64,000 bases of DNA. Origin: Graphiopsis chlorocephala. Its lineage: Eukaryota > Ascomycota > Dothideomycetes > Cladosporiales > Cladosporiaceae. The stretch lies in contig JAIZZJ010000014.1 of assembly GCA_022828445.1 (NCBI GenBank), positions 558,001 to 622,000 of the forward strand, read 5' to 3'. Below are positions 29,543 to 40,866 of the stretch, in pieces; within the stretch, counting starts at the first letter, position 1, and every line of letters starts with the position of its first letter. The notes under the pieces were generated by a model. The model was not told the origin of the DNA and searched no databases. It worked only from the letters and a program-made list of their open reading frames with translations. Made by a program: the position numbers and the translations under genes.

Positions 29543-30646
29543 CTAGTGGGTCGTGCTGTTGGCTTTTGCTTCGAAACGATCAAGACGGAAGTAGTCAAGG
29601 ATGGGATCGCTGTGACCAGTCATGACCTTCTCGGCGATCAATTTGCCCACGATCGCAGCGAGGGTCACGCCAGAATGCATGACCGCAACATCCAGTCCCT
29701 CCAGTGGAGTGTCTCCGAGAATCGGCAAGCCATCTTCAGGATCAGGTCGGATGCCGAGAGTGTAATAGCCGTACTCGATTTCCTCGCCGCCTTTGAACGC
29801 TTGCTGGACTTTGGCGATAATTTCTCTCGCCGTCTTCTCTGCGTCGACGCCGGCGTCGCTGCCTGCGAAACTCTCGCCGGCGAGGATGCGGCCGTCGCGT
29901 GTCTGGCGCATGTTTAGATCGGGGCCGTGGAAGAGAGTGTTGAGGTATTGCTTGTTGACGGGTAGAGTGTTGGCGAGAAGACCGGCTCGGCCTTCGACGG
30001 GGAGTCTGATGTTCTCTGTGGCTAGCAAGGGGACGCTGCCGAGCCCTGCTGCGAGGATGACATGGTTGCCGTGGATCGTGCCGTTCGATGTGGTGACGCC
30101 AGTGACACGGCCGGCTTCTTTAGTGAACCCGGAGACGCTGGTAGTTAGGACCTTGGCTCCCATGGCTTCTGCTTCGGAGATCAACATTTCGGCTGCGATG
30201 TGAGCTTCGACGGAGCCTTCGTCTTGCACGTGAAGACCCCATTCCCATTCCGGGAAGAAAGTATTTTCGAGCTCGGGCTCCAGAGCAGACATTTCTGTGT
30301 TGTCAACGTGAACGATGTCTGTGCCAGCTTTCAAGTAGCCTTCCTGGGACGACGCAGTCTCGTTCTGAGTTGCATCCCAGCTTAGCGCACCTGTCCAGGA
30401 GATCGGTAGTTCTGGAATCTGCTTGGTCATCTCCCGCCAGTGCTGCATGGAGCGATTCCGGAATTCATAATAAGTCGGATCAGCAGGTCCGCCGGCGTTG
30501 ATCCAAGCGAAAGAGTTGGGTGTCGCTACACCACCGAGCTTTTCGGCGATGATGGTAACATTAGATGAGTGAGCGAGGTGCCAGGCGATGGAGGCGCCGA
30601 TGATGCCGCCGCCTATGACGATGTTGGATCCGGTTTGGATGTCCAT
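29543..30646 (-). CDS. FAD-dependent oxidoreductase, DAO family
   Basis: Single exon, 367 residues from the first true ATG at 30646; the frame is open upstream but without ATG. The N-terminus carries the dinucleotide-binding motif IVIGGGIIGASIAWHLA, then the substrate-domain segments of the D-amino-acid oxidase/glycine oxidase/sarcosine oxidase superfamily. The second FAD segment is NHVILAAGLGSVPLL. The C-terminal FAD-contact region reads YGYYTLGIRPDPEDGLPILG and VAVMHSGVTLAAIVGKLIAE. No signal peptide, membrane anchor or peroxisomal SKL end (it ends ANSTTH). It likely oxidises an amine or imino acid to H2O2 product in the cytosol; the substrate cannot be read from sequence. Confidence 0.92.
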   Translation of the reverse strand: MDIQTGSNIVIGGGIIGASIAWHLAHSSNVTIIAEKLGGVATPNSFAWINAGGPADPTYYEFRNRSMQHWREMTKQIPELPISWTGALSWDATQNETASSQEGYLKAGTDIVHVDNTEMSALEPELENTFFPEWEWGLHVQDEGSVEAHIAAEMLISEAEAMGAKVLTTSVSGFTKEAGRVTGVTTSNGTIHGNHVILAAGLGSVPLLATENIRLPVEGRAGLLANTLPVNKQYLNTLFHGPDLNMRQTRDGRILAGESFAGSDAGVDAEKTAREIIAKVQQAFKGGEEIEYGYYTLGIRPDPEDGLPILGDTPLEGLDVAVMHSGVTLAAIVGKLIAEKVMTGHSDPILDYFRLDRFEAKANSTTH

Positions 30647-33600
30647 GTTGGGTGGTGGGTGGGATGGAGTAGCTGTGTTGATTGGCTTTGGAGGTATGGT
30701 TTTTGTCTCTTTGAGAGGAGCATTGTGCTCTTTATGTATAGCAGGTCTGCTCCCGTGGCCAAGAATCAGTCTACATATGTTACAACGCAACTCCACTTGA
30801 CATACCTTGGCGACATGTCTTCAGAGGGCTCATTTGCTCCCACCCTTGTTGCGTTCATGTTGGCCATTACTCTCTGTTGTCAACTTCTTCAAGGAAGGCA
30901 ATAGCTCGTCTGAAGTCGCAACCGCGACGATCTCCACTGTGATGGCGTTTGCGGAGCTGTGGGTCTCGAGACTCGTGTCTCATTGGAAGCAGAGACGTTA
31001 TCTCGTGAGTGCCTGGCCGATAGGGCCTACATTGGCATGAATAGTTTGCCTTCGCCTAGATATCATTTGGCCGGGGTCGCAGTAATACTGATCACTTCTG
31101 GTGCTCCAGCTTGCGAGACCTGCGGCTGGACTTGCATCATGAGGGACTAGTCTCTTAGTGGGAGATAGCTGGGCGCTGTATTAGTCAATTAGGCTGATCG
31201 CGAGTCGCGACGACTGCTAGGCGGCATTCAGCTTATACAGGTCTGCCTTCCAAGCAGCAGAATATTTGTCGCCTCCAGTTTGCAGTTGCAGGAGAAGAAT
31301 GAGTGAGGTTGGGTGGATCAATCTGCCTTGCCGTGGTGCAGCACGTGCACAGTTGTTTGTCGACATCACCAGAATTGACACTGGACCGCACGAATGAAAG
31401 TCTGATACGATGAAAATGTGTCGAGAACTATACACCCCCGACAAGCCTTCTCGAATGACGAAACTTTTCTGCAGGTTAGATAATTCAGGACCACGAGTAA
31501 ATTAGTGCATGATAGCAAGGCAGCCAAGATGCTTCGCATCGTTTCTGCAGCCAGAAAGGCCTCGTTGACGGTTGAGAGCTGAGAACGATCGCTTATCGAT
31601 AACACAAATTATTGCGGCTACTCGAGCCAGTCATACAGTAAACCGCTTGTGGACATCAGCAACGATCTAGAGCGAAGAAAACGCCACATGGAATGAAGCT
31701 CGCTAGACAACTGCGTCGTGCAAGATCTTAGAACATGTCAAAAGCATGGCAAAGGAATATAGAAAGGGAGCGGACTTCTCGAGAGATGGTCGGACGATAC
31801 GAAGCAGCCGGCTCAGGAAGGTTTTGTGGCGAGATTGAATATTGTAGACTAGTCCATTCCTCGCACCGTGCTGACGCTGTCCCAAGTCGGCTTCTTTCCC
31901 CAGTGGAAAGTCTCTGTACGATGCAGCAGCCAGATGGTTCGGTAGCCTTGGTGCTAAAATTATGGTAGCGGCCAGTCAATCTGCTCAGATTGCGTTGCGT
32001 ATGGCGAACCCTAGCGTACACAATGTGGCAAAACATCGTGACATGATGTGTACATAACATACAGTCGCCTGGCATCGCCGAATCACGATCGCACACACTC
32101 TTGTGTCACATGTCTTCACACTTACGTTAAGAGTGTTGTTTTAGTGTTTCATGGTCCGACAGAATGAGAATTCGGCTTGCCGATGCCGCAGTGTGTAAGC
32201 CAGAACGTCGGTTTTTTTTCTCGTGTTGCTGTTGCAACAGGCAGAAGCCATGCATGTGTTACCGGCACGGTCTTGAGCCGAGAGGTCGGTGCTTTCGGGA
32301 CATAATGTGCTACCATTATTGTTTTCCGATTATGGGGCGTCGCCGAATTTCGGGTTCTTTTGAGATTGTGGAAGACACGAGGCAGACGCGAGTGTTCTGA
32401 CCGAGTCCACTAGGCAAGACACATCTCTCGTTATTCCCGTGTTCTGCTCCGTGTGAAAGGGTTGCAGCATGTCGTCGCACTGGATGTGAGCGGATCTGCT
32501 CAAAGGTAATATAGTTGCACTGCAGCTGCAGTCATGGCAGCACTCGCTTATAAGCTCTTCTAGAGCACGGCGCACTCAGCTGAGGCATCGGGATGCCACC
32601 AAATGTAGGCCCTACCTCTGTAGCCGTTGTTCTAGAAAAGTCAACTTACCAAGTGTCTGGGATGGAACTCCCAGCGCCATGGTTTGTGTCAACGGCTTTC
32701 GTAGTAATTAGCACTTCACGACCGTTGAAACTCTCCGCAGCCATGGAAGCGGACTTATTACATGAGTACGACATGGCACACTCAAGACGACACTCGTGTA
32801 TTAGGAGTTCATATAGCGCAATCCCCTAGTGCTGTCTTGTACCAGTCGTGCCTGAGAAAGTTAGCCGGGCTCAACGACTAGTGCTCGAGTGACATACAAG
32901 GAGATCCAATAAATCCACTACATCAAGTAGCTAGCCTGCGATAGTCACGCCACGGTAATGAACACTGCCCTGTGTTCGCCAGCGCGTCCAACTGAGTGGG
33001 TTTTTATGTGTATGATGAAGATGACATGCACGTCATCTCTTCAAGGACAGGGTCCGAGCACGCCCTGCTGTAAGGGGCTCGACTCTGACGACTGACCTGC
33101 AGTACGAAGTGACGGTTCGACCGCGATGGGAAGTCACATGCACGGCAGCAGAGATACCGTACGGGCAGCTAACATCAGTCGTGTGACTTTGGGTATAGAC
33201 ACTAGTATTGGGGAGTCTGAGCCTTCGATGACACGCCTTGGCGTGAGCGGGAGAAGTATTTCGTAGGCTGCATCGAACGGCTTGCGAAGGAGACTGGGGC
33301 TCAAATGAACGTGCGACAACACACGAGGCCGATGACTGCTCCACTGAGGTTTACGCATTGCGGCCCATAGCCTTAGGAACTCTAATGCTTCTCGAGCTGT
33401 CACTGAACCGTGTGCTCAGCACACTGCATGCGTTAGTCCCTTTCGCGGCAAGTTCAGCAATCGACTTCGCAATCAACATGAACACGCGACGTCTTCTTTG
33501 ATGAGCCTCCGTGAAGAGACCTGTAGAGAACGGAACTTGCCTATGCTCCCGCTTCTTCGGGGATCACACCGTCTGTGATTCCCATGTCAGGACCCTCGTG

Positions 33601-34718
33601 GAATCCTTTAGTAACTTACCCTACCCACGGGCTCGTGGGGCGACCGTCCATGTACGCGCAACGGTAACTTCCATCGGTAGCCGCTTATGAGCATCGGGGA
33701 GGTCGTGCCGTGCATTCATGCTGGCTTGGCCATAGCCGTCGAGCAATGGCTTCGAGAACGCTTTGGGAAGCTGTCAGGGATGATGTTCTACTGCTGTGAT
33801 TGCATCCACGATTACGACCGTATCATATCGGCTTGAGCAATGGTCTTGCTATGCGGCTGCCTGCATGGACAGATGCAAGGCGGTACGTGGCTGACATCTG
33901 TCTCTAGTCCAGACAGCTCCAGAACAGCATATCTGCGGGAAGCCTCATTCCCATAACATTAGAGTTTATCCTCCCGGATGCTAGCGTGGCAATGTGTGTG
34001 CTGTCGAATGTCGGGAGCTAGGAGAAGAACAAGTTGGGCGTAAGATGGCTTCGAGGCTGATCTGCCCGCATTGGTGGGTTATCAGGAGAGCGGAACAAAC
34101 ATGCGCCCAGTTCATACCGTATGGCCGTTCTGTCCAACAGTCATCTTCAGGCCGCTGATACGTTCAATAGTCAATGACTCGGTACTTGGGATTTGCTTCT
34201 AGAGTCTGTGCTGCCTGTGTGCACCTGCACGCATGGCGTTCGATCCTGGGAGTGGATTGCCCTGAACAGCGGGTCATTGCCGTGCATATGGTGACAGGTT
34301 TCAGATCAGCACGGTCAAGCTCATGCACCAGCATCTCGGACAATGGATAATGGCGAGCGTCTAGTGAGCCCGAGCAGCTGGTTGAACCTTGTGGGTCCTT
34401 TGACCTGTGCGGCAAACCATGAGGCCGTCTGTCACTGTGGATTGCATGCAGGTGCACAGATATCTTCAGGCTTCGCCCTCACATGCATCATCACGATTGA
34501 CGGCATCGTAATCGCGCTTCTTGGACCAGGACCAGAATAGTCAGACAAGTGACAACGCCGGACACATACTCCAACAAGACGTTGGTTACTTATATAACAA
34601 CCCTGCTTCTCTGAGGTGAGTCTTGATGATGCACGCAGCATTTTGTTTTCCTTAGGCTGCATAGACTGCCTGTTCTCGAGATTCTGACCGTTGCAGTCGG
34701 TAGATCCAGGTCGCAGGT
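30647..34718. other. Gene-poor region, no gene recognised
   Basis: About 4 kb between the oxidoreductase and the methyltransferase. Open frames are short (under about 125 codons), overlap on both strands and contain no domain, signal peptide or splice-consistent chain that I can follow. I could not detect terminal repeats, a poly-A tail or reverse-transcriptase or transposase motifs. It may hold decayed mobile elements too mutated to read by eye. Confidence 0.5.
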
Positions 34719-36061
34719 ATGACTGCCGTTCCACAGCCAGTTGACAATGCTACCATGAGATTGGATGGCCGCGATTACTGTGCCTTCAGTTTCCAGAACG
34801 GAATAAGCTGTGTTCCTGTTGATCAGGTAAGATAATCCTCTGACCGTGTTGTGTGCCTGTCTGACCCGAACCAGCTCGAAGACAGCTTATTCAATAACTT
34901 CCACACAGTACTCACTGCCAATGAGATACTACAGACAGTCCCTCCGAGTCTCTCCACAGACATACCCATAAGAGCAATTGACTGTGGCTACGGTACCGGG
35001 ATTTGGGGTGATTATGTGCTGGGCTATCATCCGGACAATTATGTTAGTGAAAAACTTCTAGTCGACAGCTCGTCATGCTTCGGGTGTTGCAGCATGCTCA
35101 GATGCCAAATACGCACTAGGCCTCAGGTATTCGACTTTTGCTGACGCGCTTCAGGTCGCTGGCATTGACATTTTCCACCGAGGGGACACCGGTTTGCAAG
35201 ATTCCGATACTGAGGACAATGATGAGGACGACTCGGAGAATGGCTCTGAGGATGACTCCGAGGATGACTGCAAGGACGATCCTGAAGACAATTGTGCATA
35301 TGATTCTGGTGTTCTTCAGGAGCTCGATAAAATGCGCTGGAACCTGAATGCCCGGTTTCGAGATGCACCCAGCGAGTACGATTTGAACCCTAAGAAGTTT
35401 GATCTGATCAACAGTCGCTTTCTCGCCGATGGTATCAACAAGGAGCGTTGGGAGCCCATGGTCGGAGAGTACAAAGCGTTACTCAAGCCCGGAGGTTGGC
35501 TACAAATGGCTGAAGCACAGTGGTTGTTTTCTTCACGAAGCGGTCAAGACTTGCCAGCGCTGAGAAAATGGTCCAGCATATATCATGGTGGCTTAAGTCG
35601 CATGAGGAAGACACCCAATATCGCCGAACGGCTTGAGCAGATTGTGAGGTTCGCAGGATTCGAGCGAGTAAGCGCTACAACACACGACATCCAGGTGGAA
35701 GGCTGGCTGCCAGGTACATACGGCTGCGTACTGATCTTGACAACATTGCGAGTAGTTCGACTGACGAATGTCCAGAGAAGGAGCGTGATGACGGGTCCGC
35801 CAGTGTGATCCGTTATGTCCATGGCATACTAAGCTCTTTTGCATTGGTTCCATTTACACAAATCCCGGAGTGGAATCTGCAGCGTTGTAGGGATGCGGTG
35901 CAGGCTGCGCAAGCCGAGTTACGCACAAGGAATAAGGATATATTCTTCAAGCTGTGAGTGCAACCCTCTGTGCTGATGGACTTATATGCTGATAGGTGTA
36001 CAGAACTGTTGTATACGGGCAGAAACCAGCTGGCTCGAGCCGAAGCAAGCCATCCTCATAG
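34719..36061 (+). CDS. LaeA-like SAM-dependent methyltransferase with acidic insertion
   Basis: Five exons, 34719-34826, 34875-35042, 35155-35713, 35776-35953 and 36004-36061, join in phase to 356 residues. The SAM-binding motif I is AIDCGYGTGIWGDYV (about 70-84); the next strand is VAGIDIFHRGD. Later family marks are FDLINSRFLADGINKERWEP, EYKALLKPGGWLQMAEAQW, LEQIVRFAGFERV and the C-terminal TVVYGQKP, which is recovered only by the last two splices. An almost purely acidic segment (residues 108-138, positions 35200-35292) rich in Asp, Glu and Ser interrupts the fold just after the second strand; I know of no such insertion in the family. The third intron is 62 bases and the second 112. Function is probably a small-molecule or regulatory methyl transfer; target unknown. 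It stands alone in a gene-poor region. Confidence 0.82.
35200..35292 (+). repeat. Acidic low-complexity coding segment
   Basis: Imperfect repeats of gaggatgactccgaggatgac type encode an Asp/Glu/Ser run inside the methyltransferase. The unit drift suggests expansion of a GAY/GAR codon tract. Confidence 0.7.
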
Positions 36062-38309
36062 TGGATGAACTTCAGATCATCGTCGCTTCTTGATGTCTTG
36101 AGTATCCATTTCCACAGTATTTGATCAAATGCTCCAGAGTAATGACAATAATAAAACGTGTGGTTGAGACACCAGGCCAGCGTGAGGCGAAGCACTATCG
36201 TATATGCTTGGAGGCGTCGAGACGGCAAGGCCTGGCAGATTTGTCGCGTGCTAGGTACAGCTTGGCCGCCGTTACAACCGGAAACTTGGTTCTTGCAGAG
36301 TACGGGCTGAGGTACGTGATCGAGAGGCATGGCGTGCGAATGTGGTGGTGCAAGGATGGCTCGAGGTTACAAAGAAAGAAACGTTACACTTGTGCATGTG
36401 AGGGGCTCCCTCAGAACTCGTGGGCTATGAACGACATCGAAGCGCTGTGATTACTCGAACAAGGAACTCACCTGCTGGATTACGAATCGAGAAGACTTTG
36501 CACTGCGCTTGGCCAATTGCCCTGACCCGACACTCTGGATGGTTTTCACTGGCGTGAACTCACGACCAAGTCTGCAAAGATCAACACTCCTACCGTACCT
36601 CATCTCATCTTCCGGTACATCAGACCTTGAAGCAGCAGAGCAAGAACGCTGGACAACAGCGCGCTGAGACGGCCTCGACGCTTCACTCCAAATGCAGTTC
36701 CTTCGGGTCTCTGACAACATTGAAAACCCAGTCAGCAACATCGAATACGCAGTTGAAGGCTTCTATCGCCCGTTCGACCAAACCCCGGTCACAGAACTAC
36801 TCGCCCGCTGTCCGTGCAGGTTCTCCAGCATCTGACCGCCCAGTCGATGCCCCGAGATGTCGGGATTGATCGGATTAAGAGAGCTTTGATATAGATGTCT
36901 TGTTGATCCTAACCTCCGCGCGCCGACACAGAATAGTACAGTCTGTGTTTGCGTGGGTTTTGAAAAGCCGCTGGATATCTCTGGTGTGTCTTCTCAGTCT
37001 CCACAGCAGGAATAGATTGAGAAAATTGATATCTCAGGTATGGTGGAGTTAGCGACTAACGCACGACGTACCCATGACGAACTTGCCGACTCATACACCA
37101 TAGGTCCGAGAGATACTTGTACCTATGTACCTTTCGGCCCACGGAACAAATTCGCCGACCAAGCGCAGGTGGTATACGATGGTCTTATGTCCTGGAAGCA
37201 TGCCCAGCGGTCGAACCATCTGGTACTTGTCCGTCCGCCCATATGGAGTTCATGTCGGTCTGTGATGGTCGGCGACATGCGGTCTTGATAAGAATGTATC
37301 TATTCTACAACTGGCGGTGTCCAACATTGTAGTCTGGTTCACTAAACAAGGTAAGTGGGCCCTTTGAGTCAAAGTTTCACATGAAGCTGTTTGGACTTTG
37401 GAGAAACGGGCATGTGTTTGCAAGGCTAAGGCACATCACATACCATAAGTATACACTCATAGTGCCCAAGGGACTGTTGCGATTGTGCATACCGTCGTAC
37501 TGCGAGTTCTGGTATATGCATATCATGCAGTCGAGACAGTCAAAGCACTTCGACGCAGATCCGATAGCTCCACTTTAGGCTCGAGGAAGTCACTTCCGAC
37601 CGTTTCGTGGAACGTGCATAGATAGATGTTACAAGGACATCCTCGCAAGTAGAAGGGCTTCGCCAACCAGCATGCTGCAAGCGATATTACTGCCACGTCG
37701 TCGGGTACGAACTACGAAGTGGTAGGAACGTAGGATTCGTGGGAACGCACACCGACCACAGGTTTACTCTCCTGCCATAAATGTGTTTTATGATCATGAG
37801 TATAAATTCGACTCCTGATCTTGCGGGAGTCCGAAACTATGATATACTAACACGGACGGCTGAAAAGTCTGCCTTTTTGAACCGATCACATTTTCCCGCT
37901 TCTCATCCCGCCTTTGCAATTACCAGACTATTGGCACTGGTCTCGAACACACGGCTGTAAGATAACTCAGAGCGACGAGTAGGAAGGCCAGAAAGTGGCG
38001 AGTGCGCACCACATGCACTAATCTTCTTATCAATCTCCCATCACTAACTGCCGGCTCATAGCACGTGGGCTATGTCGAGGGCACTTCACCCAAACTTGCT
38101 TCTACCGCATAAGCGGCCCATGGTCCTGCAATGGCCCACTGAAGTGAAACAATGTAACGCGGTGTATGGTCTCGGCAGTTGGGGTCCAGTAGATAACAGT
38201 GGAAGATCGATCAACCTTGTAAACCAGAAAAGCGGCATCGTATGGGTATCAAGAATCGCTCGGGCTGTGCTGTAAAGACCGACCGCTGGTCTCATCAATG
38301 TAACAACAA
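36062..38309. other. Gene-poor region, no gene recognised
   Basis: About 2.2 kb between the methyltransferase and the 3' end of KRR1. Only short unsupported frames. No repeat structure is clear by eye. Confidence 0.5.
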
Positions 38310-39347
38310 TCATGCCTCTGCAGCCACCTCCTCGGACTTGCGCTTCTTCTTGGACTTCTTCTCTCCGTCTTCCTCGCCGTCCTTTCTCTTCTTCTTTTTC
38401 TTCTCCTTCTTGACGTCGCCGTCCTCCTCGGGAGCATCGTAGTCCACCTCGCGCTTGCGCTTGCGCTCCTCCATCTTCTCTTTCATAGCATCATCTCTCT
38501 TTTCTCTGATGGCACGATCCTTCGCCTCCTTGCTCAAGAAGTACTCGCCGCTCTCGATCTGTTGGTCCACCTTGCTCTTCTCTTGTGCTGGCGGGAATGG
38601 CGTATAGACCTTCTTGCTCTTGTCTGTGACGTTGTATGGCACCCTGCGCTTGGACAAGTTCCTCTTCTTGAAGTGCGGCAGGAAGCGATCCCAGTTCTCA
38701 TTCTTCAGCTCTGGGTCCTTTGCAAGCTCACGCTTAATCATGAGCTCCTTGATGTGGTAGATGGGGTGAATGTTGGCCATGCAGTCGTCGACAACACGGC
38801 GCACTTCCTTGAGCGACTTGTAGCCGCCCATGACTGAGACTGTGTTACCCTGGACCAGGATGTATGTTTGTGTGAGAAGTTCGAGGGCCTTGAGTGTGCT
38901 CCCGTTGGGTCCGAGAATACGTTGGCGGCGTTTGACGAAGCGGTCCTTGTTGCGCACTCTTCCTCTGATCTTGATGACATCGCAAGACATGCCATCTTCC
39001 AGAACCTTGATTGCCTGAGGCGCAGGAACGCTACGGGCCAGAAGCTTGATCAAGTCGCGTGCGTTAAGAATGGCGGCCGGATCGTAGGTCTTTCGGGTGG
39101 TCTTGACGGTCATGCTGCCCTCAACGAGGTCGAGAGTACATGCGATTCCGTGCTTCTCGAGCGCTCTGGTGATCATGCCCCATGACGCCTTGAGGTATGT
39201 CTCGCGGTATTTGGGGAAAAGAGTTGCGAAGCTGGACTCTTCGCTGAGGGTGCCGCCAAGGTTGTGCTCGGGTTTGAAGGGCTCCTCGTTCCACTTGTCG
39301 ATGTCTTCCGTGTCCCACGGCTTGTCCTTCTTGTAGGTCGACGGCAT
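38310..39347 (-). CDS. KRR1: KRR1 small-subunit processome protein (KH domain)
   Basis: Nucleolar protein needed for 18S rRNA maturation and 40S assembly. Single exon of 345 residues from the true ATG at 39347. It begins MPSTYKKDKPWDTEDIDKWN and contains the KRR1 core: FATLFPKYRETYLK, then LVEGSMTVKTTRKTYDP, the KH-like segment with KRRQRILGPNGSTLKALELL, NIHPIYHIKELMIKRELAKD and NWDRFLPHFKKRNLSKRR. The C-terminus is a long Lys/Glu tail (EKRDDAMKEKMEERKRKREV, then alternating KKEKKKKKRKDGEEDG) that is also typical. It is divergent from the cyclophilin gene with about 250 bases between ATGs. Confidence 0.96.
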   Translation of the reverse strand: MPSTYKKDKPWDTEDIDKWNEEPFKPEHNLGGTLSEESSFATLFPKYRETYLKASWGMITRALEKHGIACTLDLVEGSMTVKTTRKTYDPAAILNARDLIKLLARSVPAPQAIKVLEDGMSCDVIKIRGRVRNKDRFVKRRQRILGPNGSTLKALELLTQTYILVQGNTVSVMGGYKSLKEVRRVVDDCMANIHPIYHIKELMIKRELAKDPELKNENWDRFLPHFKKRNLSKRRVPYNVTDKSKKVYTPFPPAQEKSKVDQQIESGEYFLSKEAKDRAIREKRDDAMKEKMEERKRKREVDYDAPEEDGDVKKEKKKKKRKDGEEDGEKKSKKKRKSEEVAAEA

Positions 39348-39595
39348 CTTTGCAGGTTGATACCGGGTGTTGTGGTGCAATGTTGCCCTCACGCAAAAGA
39401 AAATAGATGGAATTTGCCTGGAAAGCGGAAGGCACGTGAAAAAGAGAGCCGCGGCTTGCTTCCGCCTATCAGATCTTGCCCATCACGTTCCCCGCAACTA
39501 CACCACTGTTCCTGCCGCAGCTTCACGCGCCAGCATCTAAGCTAGCTGCAGCCTCTGCCGTCGCTCGACTATCAAATACTCGACATCTCGCCGTA

Positions 39596-40866
39596 ATGGC
39601 GGCTGCTAATCGACCGCGTACCTTTCTCGACGTTGACATCAACGGGCAGCCTGCTGGCAGACTCGTCTTCGAGCTCTACACCGACCAGGCGCCGAAGACA
39701 TGTGAGAAGTACGGCAGCAATTAAGGCGTCCGAGGCACCAGCGCAGAGGATGCTGACAGGAGCCACGTAGTTTCCGCCAACTGTGTACGACCGAGCACAA
39801 TGGCATGTCGTACGCCAGCTCGCCATTCCATCGTGTGATCGAGGAGTTCATGATTCAAGGCGGTGACATTGATAAGGGTGATGGCACAGGCGTGGCCAGC
39901 ATTTATGGCGGAGAATATGAAGACGAGAATTTGGGATGGCGCGACATTGATGTTGCAGGATTGTTGTGTTCCGCCAATCGAGGAAAGGACACAAACGGCA
40001 GTCAGTACGCACGCTTCTCGCTTCCGCGACCTCCGACATTGCACATTCCATGCTGATAGGCCGGCCACAGGTTTTTCATCACGATCGACAACTGCTCCCA
40101 TCTGAAACTCAAGCATACTGTGTTCGGAAGGATGGTGTCAGGTCAAGACACCCTTGACAAGATCATCAACGTTGCTGTCGATGCAAATGATCGCCCACTA
40201 CAGCCAGTTCTCATAAGCCGATGTGGCGAACTTGAGAAAAGGCAAAAGCAGAAGCACTCTGCTGCACAAGACAGCGCAGTCTCATCTCACAGCCGCGATC
40301 GGGGTCGGAGGCGCCGGAGCGGCTCTTCTGATGTCGACATGAGTGCCAGCCCGCAGCCACAACCCGTTCAGAGACACAGGCGTCAGAGCGACAATGTCAT
40401 TGACGAGGGAATTCGTGGAAGACCCAGACAACGCTCTGCCTCGCAAGCCATCGAGGAGAGTGATGAGAACGATAACGAGTCAGTGGCAGAGAAGCACAAA
40501 CGAAAGCGCTCACCGAGCCCAAGCCGACACAATGGTGCGCCCATGCCACGCAACGACGAGACTTCGGAGGGCCAACGTCGTCGGCGCAGTCTACCAAATC
40601 AATATGCTGAAGAGCGTACTCGACGGAGCTATGGGGACGAAGATAGATACCGACCAAGTCCCCGGCGCGATGACAACCGATTCGCAGGCCGCGACCGCCC
40701 AAGACAAAGACAAGATGATCGCTACCGACCGCGCAATCGCTTTGGTGACGAAGGTAGGCTTGGTGGTGGCGAAAGGCTAGGTGGTGAAGGCGGTGGTGAG
40801 AACGATCCACCAGTAAAGTACAAGGGTCGTGGTTCGATGAAGTATCGCGAGCCAGGACGTTTGTGA
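39596..40866 (+). CDS. Cyclophilin-type peptidyl-prolyl isomerase with SR/RE-rich tail
   Basis: Exons 39596-39708, 39771-40004 and 40071-40866 with introns of 62 and 66 bases give 380 residues. Residues about 8-175 form a cyclophilin domain: TFLDVDINGQPAGRLVFELY, ENFRQLCTTEHNGMSYASSP, FHRVIEEFMIQGGDI, GTGVASIYGGEYEDEN, NGSQFFITIDNC and HTVFGRMVSGQDTLDKI. The catalytic Arg (FHR), the Phe/Gln pair (FMIQGGD) and FFIT are present; the usual substrate-pocket Trp is replaced, LKLKH instead of W-L. The tail is rich in Arg, Ser, Asp and Glu with many SR, RR and RD pairs and ends GRGSMKYREPGRL, as in nuclear SR-cyclophilins that associate with splicing factors or the CTD of polymerase II. Nuclear speckle localisation is inferred. 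Confidence 0.92.

Noticed and set aside
30647..34718. Intact transposon in the largest empty stretch
   Set aside because: No long frame, no terminal repeats and no transposase or reverse-transcriptase motif could be seen. Decayed remains are possible but not supportable by eye.
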